NCBI RefSeq assembly: GCF_005047355.1
Contig: NZ_SUMC01000014.1
Location: 106,748-170,747 of the forward strand
DNA: 64,000 nucleotides
Direction: 5' to 3'
Source: Actinacidiphila oryziradicis
Lineage (GTDB): Bacteria > Actinomycetota > Actinomycetes > Streptomycetales > Streptomycetaceae
A program made the position numbers and the translations under genes. This document shows, in pieces, positions 38,979 to 47,018 of this stretch; position 1 is the first letter of the stretch; each line of letters begins with the position of its first letter. The notes below the pieces were generated by a model. That model had not been told where the DNA came from. It made no database searches and saw only the letters and a program-made list of their open reading frames with translations.

Positions 38979-40604
38979 ATGGACGTTGAAGAGCGGACCG
39001 CGGACCCAGGCCACCCCCCGGTACCGGCTCTGGAACTGCGCGGGATCAGCAAGAGCTACGGCCTGGTCGCAGCCTGCGACGCCGTGGACCTCGCCGTGCA
39101 CCGGGGCGAGATCCACGGTCTCCTCGGCGAGAACGGGGCGGGCAAGTCGACCCTGATGAAGATCCTGCTGGGGCTGGTACAGCGCGACGCCGGGACCATC
39201 CTGCACGCCGGCCGGGCGGTCGACATCCGCAGCCCCCAGCAGGCGGTGGCACTGGGGCTGGGGATGGTGCACCAGCACTTCAGTCTCATCGAACCGCTGA
39301 CGGTGTGGGAGAACGTCGTCCTCGGCGACACCGGGAAGGTCGACCGCACGGCGGCATGCCGCGAGGTCGAGGAGGTCGCGGGCCGCTACGGCCTGCCGGT
39401 CGACCCGATGGCCCGGGTCGACCGGTTGTCGGCCGGGGAGCGGCAGCGCGTCGAACTGATCAAGTGCCTGCGCCGCGACCCCTCGGTACTCGTACTCGAC
39501 GAGCCCACCTCCGTACTCACCCAGGACGAGTCGGCGGAGCTCTTCAAAGTGCTGCGGCGGGTGGTGCGGACCGAGAACCGCGCGGTGGTCCTGATCAGCC
39601 ACAAGCTGGCGGAGATCACCACCGCCACCGACCGGCTGACTGTGCTTCGCAAGGGCAGGGTCGCCTTCCGGAGCGCGACGGCGGAGACCACCCCGCAGGA
39701 GCTGGCGCGCAGGATGGTCGGGCGCGATGTCTCGCTCCAGGCCGAGGCCGCAGCGCTGGGCCTGCTGCCGACCGCGGGCTCGCCCTCCTCCTCCCCCGGG
39801 CCACGCCCCGGGCCCGGCGGCCCGGCGCTGCGGCTGAAGGGCCTGGTGGTCAGGGCCGACGGGGTGCCGGTGCTCGACGGGCTCGACCTGGAGGTCGCCG
39901 CGGGCGAGATCACCGGCCTGTACGGAGTCGAGGGCAACGGCCAGGCCGCCCTGGGCGACCTGCTGTCCGGGCTCGTCGTCCCGGCCTCGGGGACCGTCGA
40001 GATCGGTGGCAGGACCGTCGATCCGGCGCGGCCCGGGGCGCTGCACCGGGCCGGACTCGGCATCGTGCCGGAGGACCGGCACAGCTCCGGAGTCGTGCTG
40101 GACATGAGCGTCGCCGAGAACCTGGTCCTGAAATCGCTCAACGCCGTCAGCGGCCGGGGCCTGCGCCGGGTCTTCGTGAGCCGGCGGAAGATGCACGCCG
40201 CCGCACGGCGGCTGGCGGAGGAGTTCAACATCGTCACACCGTCCCTGGACGCACCGCTGCGCAGCCTCTCCGGCGGCAACCAGCAGCGGGTCGTCCTCGC
40301 CCGGGAGCTCTCGGCCGGTCCCGCCGTCCTCGTCGCCGCACAGCCGACGCACGGGCTCGACGTGGGAGCCATCGAGGACATGTACCAACGGCTGCGCGAT
40401 GTGGCGGCGAACGGGGTGGCGGTGCTGCTGATATCCACCGAGCTGGAAGAGGTCATGGCATTGGCGTCACGGATCGCGGTGATCTCCTCCGGCCGGGTCA
40501 ACGGGGTGCTCTCCGTCGCGGAGGCCACGGCGGAGCGCCTGGGCATGCTGGTGGGCGGGATGGCGAAGGAAAGCGCGATGGCGAAGGAAAGCAGGGTCGC
40601 ATGA
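38979..40604 (+). CDS. ABC transporter ATPase, two-domain nucleoside type
   Basis: 541 aa with two nucleotide-binding domains. Domain 1: Walker A GLLGENGAGKSTLMKILLGL, signature LSAGERQRVELIK, Walker B V-L-V-L-D-E-P-T. Domain 2: G-V-E-G-N-G-Q-A-A-L (Walker A Lys lost, normal for this family), signature LSGGNQQRVVLARELS, degenerate Walker B (L-V-A-A-Q-P-T-H-G-L-D). Matches NupA/YufO-type nucleoside importers. ATG 38979 lies 29 bases after the receptor. The stop overlaps the next permease ATG by four bases. The C-terminus carries a small duplicated M-A-K-E-S. Confidence 0.93.
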   Translation: MDVEERTADPGHPPVPALELRGISKSYGLVAACDAVDLAVHRGEIHGLLGENGAGKSTLMKILLGLVQRDAGTILHAGRAVDIRSPQQAVALGLGMVHQHFSLIEPLTVWENVVLGDTGKVDRTAACREVEEVAGRYGLPVDPMARVDRLSAGERQRVELIKCLRRDPSVLVLDEPTSVLTQDESAELFKVLRRVVRTENRAVVLISHKLAEITTATDRLTVLRKGRVAFRSATAETTPQELARRMVGRDVSLQAEAAALGLLPTAGSPSSSPGPRPGPGGPALRLKGLVVRADGVPVLDGLDLEVAAGEITGLYGVEGNGQAALGDLLSGLVVPASGTVEIGGRTVDPARPGALHRAGLGIVPEDRHSSGVVLDMSVAENLVLKSLNAVSGRGLRRVFVSRRKMHAAARRLAEEFNIVTPSLDAPLRSLSGGNQQRVVLARELSAGPAVLVAAQPTHGLDVGAIEDMYQRLRDVAANGVAVLLISTELEEVMALASRIAVISSGRVNGVLSVAEATAERLGMLVGGMAKESAMAKESRVA

Positions 40605-41761
40605 ACGTACGAGCCGCGCTCTCCTCCGTATCCGTATGGTCCGGATCCGTACGGTCCGGCTGGCCGGCCGTCGCGGCCACCACGGCCGCCGTCGTCGCCG
40701 CGCTGGGCCTGTCCTCGCTGCTGATCGCGGTTACCGGTGGCTCCCCCACCGCATCGGTGCGGGCCCTGTACCAGGGCAGCATGGCCGGCCAGACGGCCTG
40801 GACCACCACTTTGCTCTACGCTGCCCCGCTGCTGCTGGTGGCCGTCGGGTCGTGCGTGAGTTCCCGCGCCGGAGTGTTCAATATCGGCCAGGAGGGCCAG
40901 GTCCTGGTCGGCGCGCTCGCCGGGGCCTGGGTCGCGCTGCGACTGGCGGTCCCCGGTCCGGTGCTGCTGGTGCTCACCTTGGTGACGGCCGGGCTGGCCG
41001 GTGGTGCCTGGGCGGCGCTGAGCTCGCTGATGCACCGGTGGCGCGACGTCAACGTCGTCGTCAGCACCCTGCTGATGACCTTCATCGCCGCGCAGCTGGT
41101 CGCGTACGCGGTGAACACCCCGTGGCTGCTCCAGGAGTCCAGGGTGGGAAACGCCACCGTCTCCTCGGCGTCCAACCAGATTCCGGCCGGCGCGCTGCTG
41201 GGCTCGGCCGGAAGCTATCCCGGGCTGCAGGTCAACGGCGGTGTGTTCGTCGCAGTGATCGCGGCGGTGGTGCTCGCGCTGGCGCTGGCCCGGAGCCGGT
41301 GGGGATTCCGGCTGAAGATGCTGGGGCTCAACCCGCGCACCGCGCAACACGCGGGCGTCCGCACCGGCGCGCTCGGCGGAGCGGCGCTCGCCGTGTCCGG
41401 GGCCTTCGCCGGACTGGCCGGGGCGGTCCTGCTGACCAGCCCGGTCGGCACCAACCGGCTGGAGCCCGGTATCTCCGACAACATCGGCTGGGACGGTCTG
41501 CTGGTCGCACTGGTCGCCCGCAACCAGCCGCTGCTCGCCATCCCGGTGGCCTTGCTCTTCGGCGTGCTGCGGTCCGGCGGCAGCTTCCTGGCCGCGACCG
41601 GTGTCCCGTCGTTCCTGGTGGACGTCGTGAAGTCGCTGCTGGTCCTGGCCTTTGTCGCGCCCCCGGTGATCGTCGGCATGGTACGCCGCCGCCGCGCGGG
41701 CGCACTGACGGCTCCGGCCGCGAGCGACCCCCTACGCGTTCCCCAGGAGGCCACGGTATGA
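40601..41761 (+). CDS. ABC transporter permease, nucleoside-uptake type (first)
   Basis: 386 aa with about nine or ten hydrophobic segments. VFNIGQEGQVLVGALAGAWV is the BPD_transp_2 (Bmp/branched-chain) signature and V-S-T-L-L-M-T-F-I-A-A-Q-L is in the core, with a cytoplasmic loop RSRWGFRLKMLGLNPRTAQH. ATGA overlap with the ATPase stop and with the following permease ATG. It provides the first half of the membrane channel, paired with the next gene. Confidence 0.92.
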   Translation: MNVRAALSSVSVWSGSVRSGWPAVAATTAAVVAALGLSSLLIAVTGGSPTASVRALYQGSMAGQTAWTTTLLYAAPLLLVAVGSCVSSRAGVFNIGQEGQVLVGALAGAWVALRLAVPGPVLLVLTLVTAGLAGGAWAALSSLMHRWRDVNVVVSTLLMTFIAAQLVAYAVNTPWLLQESRVGNATVSSASNQIPAGALLGSAGSYPGLQVNGGVFVAVIAAVVLALALARSRWGFRLKMLGLNPRTAQHAGVRTGALGGAALAVSGAFAGLAGAVLLTSPVGTNRLEPGISDNIGWDGLLVALVARNQPLLAIPVALLFGVLRSGGSFLAATGVPSFLVDVVKSLLVLAFVAPPVIVGMVRRRRAGALTAPAASDPLRVPQEATV

Positions 41762-42672
41762 GCGCTCTGGACGACATCGCCACCGTCCTGTCCAGCGGGG
41801 TACGGCTCACCGCGCCGCTGGCGTTCGCCGCCTGCGGGGAGTACCTCGCCGAGCGGGCCGGCACCCTGAACATCTCGGTCGAGGCGATGATGCTGGGCGC
41901 CGCCTTCAGCTCCGTCGCCGTGGCGAGCGGCACCGGCAGTGCCACCGCGGGCCTGCTGGCCGGCGTGGTCACCGGACTGCTGATCGGCGTCGTCCACGCC
42001 GCCCTCTCGCATCGCGCCGAGATCAACACCTTTGTGGTCGGCCTGGTGCTCAACGCTCTGGTGCTGGGCCTGACCAGTTACCTGATCACGACCAGCACCT
42101 TCGACAGCCACCAGGTGACCCAGCTCAGCGTGCCGGTGCTGCGTGACATCCCGGCGATCGGCCGGCCGTTGTTCGTCGAACGATGGCCCGTCTATCTGCT
42201 GCTCCTCATCGTCCCGCTGACTTGGTGGCTGGTCGAGCGGAGCCGCTGGGGCCTGGAACTGCGCGCGGTCGGCGAGGCCCCGCAGGCCGCCGATGTCACC
42301 GGCATCCGGGTCAATGTCCGCCGCCGCCAGGCGCTGCTGTGGTGCGGCGCGCTGGCCGGCCTCGGCGGCGCGTATCTGGCGGTGGGCGAGGTCGGGTCGT
42401 TCAATCAGAACATGACGGCAGGACGCGGCTATATCGTCATCGCGGCAGTGATCTTCGGTGCCTGGCGGCTGGGCCGCACGCTCGTCGGCTGCCTGCTCTT
42501 CGGGCTCGCCGACGCGATGCGGCTGGCGCTGCCCGCCCTCGGAATGACGGCGAACTCCCAGCTCCTCATCGTGGCGCCCTACCTGCTGGCGCTCCTGGCG
42601 ATGCTGCTCTTCTCGGCCAAGCACCGCGAGCCGAAAGCGCTCGGCCAGCCCTTCGAAAGAGGCTCGACCTGA
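41758..42672 (+). CDS. ABC transporter permease, nucleoside-uptake type (second)
   Basis: 304 aa, about eight to nine hydrophobic segments. LNISVEAMMLGAAFSSVAVA is the equivalent BPD_transp_2 signature, and R-S-R-W-G-L-E-L-R-A-V-G-E-A-P-Q-A-A-D-V-T-G-I the cytosolic coupling loop. ATG overlaps the previous TGA (TATGAG). The Ser-Thr C-terminus ends 55 bases before a VOC gene on the same strand, so the VOC and NTF2-like genes may belong to the same transcript. Confidence 0.92.
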   Translation: MSALDDIATVLSSGVRLTAPLAFAACGEYLAERAGTLNISVEAMMLGAAFSSVAVASGTGSATAGLLAGVVTGLLIGVVHAALSHRAEINTFVVGLVLNALVLGLTSYLITTSTFDSHQVTQLSVPVLRDIPAIGRPLFVERWPVYLLLLIVPLTWWLVERSRWGLELRAVGEAPQAADVTGIRVNVRRRQALLWCGALAGLGGAYLAVGEVGSFNQNMTAGRGYIVIAAVIFGAWRLGRTLVGCLLFGLADAMRLALPALGMTANSQLLIVAPYLLALLAMLLFSAKHREPKALGQPFERGST

Positions 42673-42727
42673 CCCGCCGCACCCCCGCACCTCGCACCCC
42701 GTACAGCAAAGCACTCCGGAGGAATCC

Positions 42728-43186
42728 ATGACCACCTCTCTGCCCCAGGCCCGCTGGACCCATGTCGCGCTGCCCACCGGCGACCTGGACAAAGCCATCG
42801 CGTTCTACACCTCCCTCACACCGCTTGTGGTCGTCGAGCGGTTCCGGGACGCCGACGGCGAGAGCGCCTGGCTCTCCAACGACAAGCAGGCGGAGACGCC
42901 GATGGTGCTTGTCCTCGTCTCGTTCAACAAGGACAAGGGCGCCCCGCTCGGACTGCTCACCCCGTTCGCGCACATCGGCATCGAGGTACCGCGCCGCGAG
43001 GACGTCGACGCGCTCGCCGACCGCGCGCGGGAGCTGGACAGCCTGCACTGGGAGCCGCGGGACATGCCCGACCCCGTCGGCTACATCTGCGCGCTCAAGG
43101 ACCCCGACGGCAATGTCGTCGAGATCTCGCACAACCAGAAGGTGTTCGACACGGTGCGCCGCCTCTGGGCCGTACCCGGTGAATGA
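42728..43186 (+). CDS. VOC-superfamily protein (glyoxalase-like)
   Basis: 152 aa. RWTHVALPTGDLDKAIAFYT and F-A-H-I-G-I-E-V-P-R-R-E-D-V-D-A-L-A-D-R-A with I-C-A-L-K-D-P-D-G-N-V-V-E-I-S are typical single VOC modules; His, His and Glu ligands are in reasonable positions. ATG 42728 follows GGAGGAATCC. It is probably co-transcribed with the permease genes, and the next gene overlaps its stop. It may act on an early pathway metabolite (isomerisation or ring-opening chemistry is common), but the reaction is unknown. Confidence 0.88.
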   Translation: MTTSLPQARWTHVALPTGDLDKAIAFYTSLTPLVVVERFRDADGESAWLSNDKQAETPMVLVLVSFNKDKGAPLGLLTPFAHIGIEVPRREDVDALADRARELDSLHWEPRDMPDPVGYICALKDPDGNVVEISHNQKVFDTVRRLWAVPGE

Positions 43187-43577
43187 CGAGGCCACCCGGA
43201 ACGCGGTGCTGCGGTACATATCCGCGCTCAACGGTCACAGCGCGGACGCGATAGCGGCCTGCGTCAGCGAGGACTTCGTGAACGAGCACACCTCCGCCCT
43301 CGGGCGGAGCCTGGCCGGCCGGGCCGCCTACCGGGCGGCCCTCACCGGTTTCCTGTCCGATTTCGCCGGTCTCCGCTACGAGGTCGAGGATCTCGTGGCC
43401 GAGGCCGGCCGGGCGATGCTGGCCTACCGGATGTCGTTCACCCTGCTCTCCGCCGGGGGCAGAGCGGTGAGCATCCGCGGAGTGTTCAGATTCCGGGTCG
43501 GTGCGGACGGGCTGATCACGCACCGCACCGACTACTGGGACAGCGGCGAGGTGGAGCGGCAGGTAGGAGCGCGCTGA
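43179..43577 (+). CDS. NTF2/SnoaL-like protein
   Basis: 132 aa. AVLRYISALNGHSADAIAAC, VSEDFVNEHTSALG and F-R-F-R-V-G-A-D-G-L-I-T-H-R-T-D-Y-W-D fit the SnoaL/NTF2-like cone fold, which houses isomerases, cyclases, hydrolases or the dehydratase-like partner of VOC enzymes. Its GTG start lies inside the last codons of the VOC gene (GTGAATGA), so translation is coupled. It is the last gene of the island on this strand before a hairpin terminator. Confidence 0.82.
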   Translation: MNDEATRNAVLRYISALNGHSADAIAACVSEDFVNEHTSALGRSLAGRAAYRAALTGFLSDFAGLRYEVEDLVAEAGRAMLAYRMSFTLLSAGGRAVSIRGVFRFRVGADGLITHRTDYWDSGEVERQVGAR

Positions 43578-43583
43578 AGATCT

Positions 43584-43608
43584 GTGCCGGGCTCCCGGCG
43601 CCCGGCAC
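43584..43608. terminator. Hairpin between convergent genes
   Basis: GTGCCGGG (43584-43591) and CCCGGCAC (43601-43608) form an 8-bp perfect stem with a 9-base loop, directly after the NTF2-like stop and before the sigma-factor stop on the other strand. Confidence 0.65.
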
Positions 43609-43633
43609 GCCCATCTGCCGCTCCGCCGGATCG

Positions 43634-44185
43634 TCAGGGCACGACGATCAGCCACTGACGGACCTGCTTCCGTGCCTGGTGCAGACGGGACTTCACCGTG
43701 CCCAGCGGTATGCCGAGGCGCTCCTCGATCTCGGCGTACTCCAGCTGGCAGATGTCCCGGAACACCAGTGGAGCCACCAGGTGCGGCTGGGTCTGCTCAA
43801 GCCGTTCCAGCGCTTCGAGCAGATCGAGGCGCGAGCCGGCGATCACGCTCGTGGTGCGCGGGTCCGCCCGCTGGGCCTCGTCCACCGTGATGGGCTGCTC
43901 CTGGGCCCGTCTCTTCAGCTCCCGGTACTTCTGGCGCGCGCAGTTGGCGACCACGGTGTGGAGCCAGGTGCTGAACAGGCTGCGGCCCTCGAATGTAGTG
44001 ATCTTGCGGGCCACCTGGAGCAGCGCGTCCTGGGCGGCTTCCTCGGCGTCCTCCCGGTGCGGCAGGAACCGGCCGCTGCGCCGCAGGACCTCCGGCCGGA
44101 TCTGCCGCAGAAGAGAGTCGAGCGCGGTCTCGTCACCGGCTGCCGCGCTGACGGCCAGGTCCTCGATCTCGGGGGGCAGCCCCAC
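43634..44185 (-). CDS. Sigma-70 family (ECF-like) RNA polymerase sigma factor
   Basis: 183 aa. The sigma2 region (about 24-95) has REDAEEAAQDALLQVARKIT and F-E-G-R-S-L-F-S-T-W-L-H-T-V-V-A-N-C-A-R-Q-K-Y-R-E. The sigma4 region (about 130-180) has V-A-P-L-V-F-R-D-I-C-Q-L-E-Y-A-E-I-E-E-R-L-G-I and PLGTVKSRLHQARKQVRQWL. GTG start behind AAGGAG. No anti-sigma factor is adjacent; the Ser/Thr kinase diverges from it, 104 bases away. This could be a kinase-controlled sigma factor of the ECF43/ECF59 kind, which are described as linked to Hanks-type kinases. Confidence 0.9.
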   Translation of the reverse strand: MGLPPEIEDLAVSAAAGDETALDSLLRQIRPEVLRRSGRFLPHREDAEEAAQDALLQVARKITTFEGRSLFSTWLHTVVANCARQKYRELKRRAQEQPITVDEAQRADPRTTSVIAGSRLDLLEALERLEQTQPHLVAPLVFRDICQLEYAEIEERLGIPLGTVKSRLHQARKQVRQWLIVVP

Positions 44186-44289
44186 AATGTCTCCTTAGCT
44201 GGTGCGACGCTGGTGGAACTCGGACAGTGACCCGCGCGTCGGTAGCCTGCGAGTGCAAGATTCATTTTCACAGAACTCGGGGCGCATCA

Positions 44290-45693
44290 ATGTCTTCCCC
44301 TGATCGGATAGGCCGCTACCGCTTGGAGCGACCCCTGGGATCCGGCGCGTTCGGTGTGGTCTGGCTGGCTCACGACGACACTCTCGAAGCGCCGGTCGCG
44401 GTCAAGGTGATGGCCGAGAACTGGGCGTACCGGCTGGATCTCCGGGAACGCTTCCTGGCCGAGGCGCGCCTGCTGCGGCGTGCGTCATCGAACCGCGTGG
44501 TACAGGTCTTCGATATCGGCGAGCTGCCGGACGACCGGCCGTACTTCGTGATGGAGTACGCGGACGGCGGGACCCTGGCCGACCGGCTGGCGGACGGCCC
44601 GCTGCCCCTGCCGGAGGCCCTGCGGCTGGCGGCCGAGGCCGCTCTCGGGGTGGCCGCGCTCCACGAGGCGGGCATCGTGCACCGGGATATCAAACCCTCC
44701 AACGTGCTGGTCCGAGCCGCTCCGGGCGGCGGCGACCGGCTGCTGGTGGCGGACCTGGGGCTGGCCAAGAGCCTTGCCCACGCGTCGGGGCTCACCCTCG
44801 TCGCGGGCTCGGCCGGATACATGTCCCCCGAGCAGGCCGAGCCCGGCGTCGACGGAATCGACGAGCGGGCCGACATCTACGGCCTGGGCGCCCTGAGCTA
44901 TCACCTGATCACCGGAACCGTACCCGGGTCCCCGGGGAAGGTCGTCCGGCCCGACCGGCTGTGCCCGGAGCTTCCCGACGGTGTCCAGCGGGCCGTCATG
45001 CGCGCCCTGGAGCCGGACCGTGAGCGGCGCTGGCCGTCGGCATCGCAGTTCGCCGCCGTACTGGAGGGTCTGGCGCAGCAGGCCGAGCAGGCCGGGCCGC
45101 GTCCGGGCGTACGGCCCGGACGCCGCCGGACCCGGCGGGTGGCGGTCGCCGCCGGGATCGCGCTGACAGTGGCGGCGGGCGCAGGCGCGGGCATTACCGT
45201 CACGCTGGGCGATCGGCACGCCTCTGCCTCCATGGTGGGGGTCGGCGACACCACAGGACGTATCGCCGTCGAGGTGCCCGCCCAGTGGAGCGGCCAGCTG
45301 CGTGGCGCCGGGTGGGCGCCTGGCGCGCTGGGGCTTTCCGGCACCCATGAGCCCGGTCTCGTCGTCGCCAGTGACCTGGCACGCTGGGAGGACCTGGACG
45401 CCAAGGTCAGCGGAGTTTTCGTCGGGCTCAGCGAACACGGGGACGTGGCGGCCAAGGTCCGGGCCATCGGCCACAGCGACTGCGAGTATGGGAAGACCCG
45501 GGATTTCTCAGACCCGTCATGGCACGGTCAGGTGCGTCGCTGGGTCGCGTGCGGGAGTGGCGGGACGTCGATCGAGGAGATCGCTCTCGCCTCGACCGGC
45601 GGTGGTGCCTCCCAGCTTTACGTGGAGGTCCGCCAGACGGGCGGCGGCGATGCGACCGACCGGGTCCTCGACAGCCTGAAGGTCACGAAGTGA
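44290..45693 (+). CDS. Hanks-type Ser/Thr protein kinase, membrane anchored
   Basis: 467 aa. Kinase domain residues about 10-265: G-S-G-A-F-G-V-V glycine loop, V-A-V-K-V-M (Lys), IVHRDIKPSNVLV catalytic loop, V-A-D-L-G-L (D-L-G instead of D-F-G), G-S-A-G-Y-M-S-P-E-Q-A-E activation segment. A transmembrane helix at about 283-308 (VAVAAGIALTVAAGAGAGIT) is followed by a 160-residue extracytoplasmic domain with two cysteines (C-E-Y-G and A-C-G-S), without PASTA repeats. Diverges from the sigma factor, 104 bases between starts. A DUF4232 lipoprotein follows. Likely senses an external cue and signals to the sigma factor or other targets. Confidence 0.93.
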   Translation: MSSPDRIGRYRLERPLGSGAFGVVWLAHDDTLEAPVAVKVMAENWAYRLDLRERFLAEARLLRRASSNRVVQVFDIGELPDDRPYFVMEYADGGTLADRLADGPLPLPEALRLAAEAALGVAALHEAGIVHRDIKPSNVLVRAAPGGGDRLLVADLGLAKSLAHASGLTLVAGSAGYMSPEQAEPGVDGIDERADIYGLGALSYHLITGTVPGSPGKVVRPDRLCPELPDGVQRAVMRALEPDRERRWPSASQFAAVLEGLAQQAEQAGPRPGVRPGRRRTRRVAVAAGIALTVAAGAGAGITVTLGDRHASASMVGVGDTTGRIAVEVPAQWSGQLRGAGWAPGALGLSGTHEPGLVVASDLARWEDLDAKVSGVFVGLSEHGDVAAKVRAIGHSDCEYGKTRDFSDPSWHGQVRRWVACGSGGTSIEEIALASTGGGASQLYVEVRQTGGGDATDRVLDSLKVTK

Positions 45694-45779
45694 CGCCCGA
45701 AATCGACGTGAACTTTTCCCACCGGCGCGTCATCGACGTATATGACGGCACGGACGGGCGACCAGAGAGTGATGAAGAC

Positions 45780-46538
45780 ATGTCGAGCAATCGCAGTGAC
45801 CGCGCGGGACAGGACGAGCACGGCAGGGCTTTCCGTCACCGTACGGCCGCTGCCCTCCGCAATGGCCGGGCGATGGCGGGCGGCGCCGTACTGCTGACCG
45901 TGCTGGCCGGCTGCGGAAGCACCAGCGGGTCGGGCAGCGCGGCCCCGTCCAGCCTGGCCGGAACAGCGAATCCGGTGGGCGGCGACACGACCAGCCCTGC
46001 CACCATCGCCGCCACCACCATGACGTCCGCGTCGGCGACCGCCACCGCCCCCGCGGGATCGGCGCCAACGGTAGCGCAGGGCTCGTCGACCCCCCAGAAC
46101 AGCGGCGCGGCCTCGAGCACGCGCTGCCACACCTCGGAGCTGAAGGCGTCCGTCGGTGCCAACAACCCCGGTGCCGGGCAGGAGAACTTCCCGATCGTGC
46201 TGACCAACCGGTCCGGCCGTACCTGCACCGTGTACGGCTTCCCGGGCGCGGAGTTCGTCAACAGCAAGGGCCAGGCCGTGGCGCCGGACCCGGAGCGGGC
46301 GAGCGGATCGGAGCGGAAGGTCATCTCACTGGCCCCGGGCAAGAGCGCCTGGGCGGGGCTGTCCTTCGGCAACCCGGCGATTACGGGTGCCACCACCACG
46401 ACGCCCGCCGCATTGCTCATCACGCCTCCCGACGAGACCGCCGCGCTGAAGGTGCCCTGGACCGGCGGCCCGGTGTCCAACACCGGAAAGGCTTCGGTCC
46501 CCTCGCTGGGCGCCTTCGCAGCCGGTAACGGCGGCTGA
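45780..46538 (+). CDS. DUF4232-containing lipoprotein
   Basis: 252 aa. A positively charged N-tail, hydrophobic segment and lipobox V-L-A-G-C (Cys about 45) indicate lipidation and export. A Ser/Thr/Ala-rich spacer (about 46-115) precedes the DUF4232 domain (R-C-H-T-S-E-L, then IVLTNRSGRTCTVYGFPGAE, the S-L-A-P-G-K-S-A-W-A-G-L-S-F beta strands). It follows the kinase with 84 bases between. Function unknown; DUF4232 lipoproteins are common in Streptomyces and often sit next to regulators. The ATG 45780 start is preferred over longer in-frame GTG codons because of the charged signal peptide layout. Confidence 0.85.
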   Translation: MSSNRSDRAGQDEHGRAFRHRTAAALRNGRAMAGGAVLLTVLAGCGSTSGSGSAAPSSLAGTANPVGGDTTSPATIAATTMTSASATATAPAGSAPTVAQGSSTPQNSGAASSTRCHTSELKASVGANNPGAGQENFPIVLTNRSGRTCTVYGFPGAEFVNSKGQAVAPDPERASGSERKVISLAPGKSAWAGLSFGNPAITGATTTTPAALLITPPDETAALKVPWTGGPVSNTGKASVPSLGAFAAGNGG

Positions 46539-46694
46539 CCCCGGGCCTCCTCGGCCCGGAGGCTTCCGGGCGACGATAAGCCCCGGGCGGCCGCTATGTC
46601 ATCCATGACAACAAGCTACCCAGGGCGGCGGACAGCCGGCGGCAGCAGCTGGTGCGGAGGCTGACCGGGCATGACAGCGCACTGGACGCGGCCA

Positions 46695-46809
46695 CCGGGG
46701 CCTGCGAGGCCAGGCCGCCGAACTGTGGATCGACGTCTCCAAGGCCCACGTCTTCGACCCCGCCACCGGAATCAGCCTCACCCACCCGGAGCACTCCGGC
46801 CGCACCTGA
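46695..46809 (+). pseudogene. C-terminal tail of a MalK/MsiK-type sugar ABC ATPase
   Basis: The frame RGLRGQAAELWIDVSKAHVF, then D-P-A-T-G-I-S-L-T-H-P-E-H-S-G-R-T-stop, is the typical last 35 residues of MalK-like (CUT1) sugar ATPases: E-L-W-I-D-x-x-K-x-H-x-F-D-P-x-T-G. There is no Walker A, signature or rest of the protein upstream, so it is a remnant inserted between the lipoprotein and the SpoIIE phosphatase gene. The rest of 46539-47018 shows no recognisable gene; the DNA just after the lipoprotein stop has a short GC hairpin (CCTCC/GGAGG). Confidence 0.55.
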
Positions 46810-47018
46810 CGACCGCACAGGCGTCGTCGCGAGGCGCCCCGGCCAGGCTTACCGGACACACCGGCGCCCGGCGGGACTTGCCGTTGACGACGCGGTCCGG
46901 GGCACCGGACAGCCGGGGCAGGGCTCCCCTGTCCCGGACCGGGATCTTCCTTATCGCCGGATATGTGGGTGGATAATCGACATACGAATCGGGGGCCCGC
47001 GCGGACGGAGGTGAACGG

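Noticed and set aside
45519..45779. Upstream extension of the DUF4232 lipoprotein
   Set aside because: It would overlap the kinase C-terminus and place the signal peptide far from the N-terminus.
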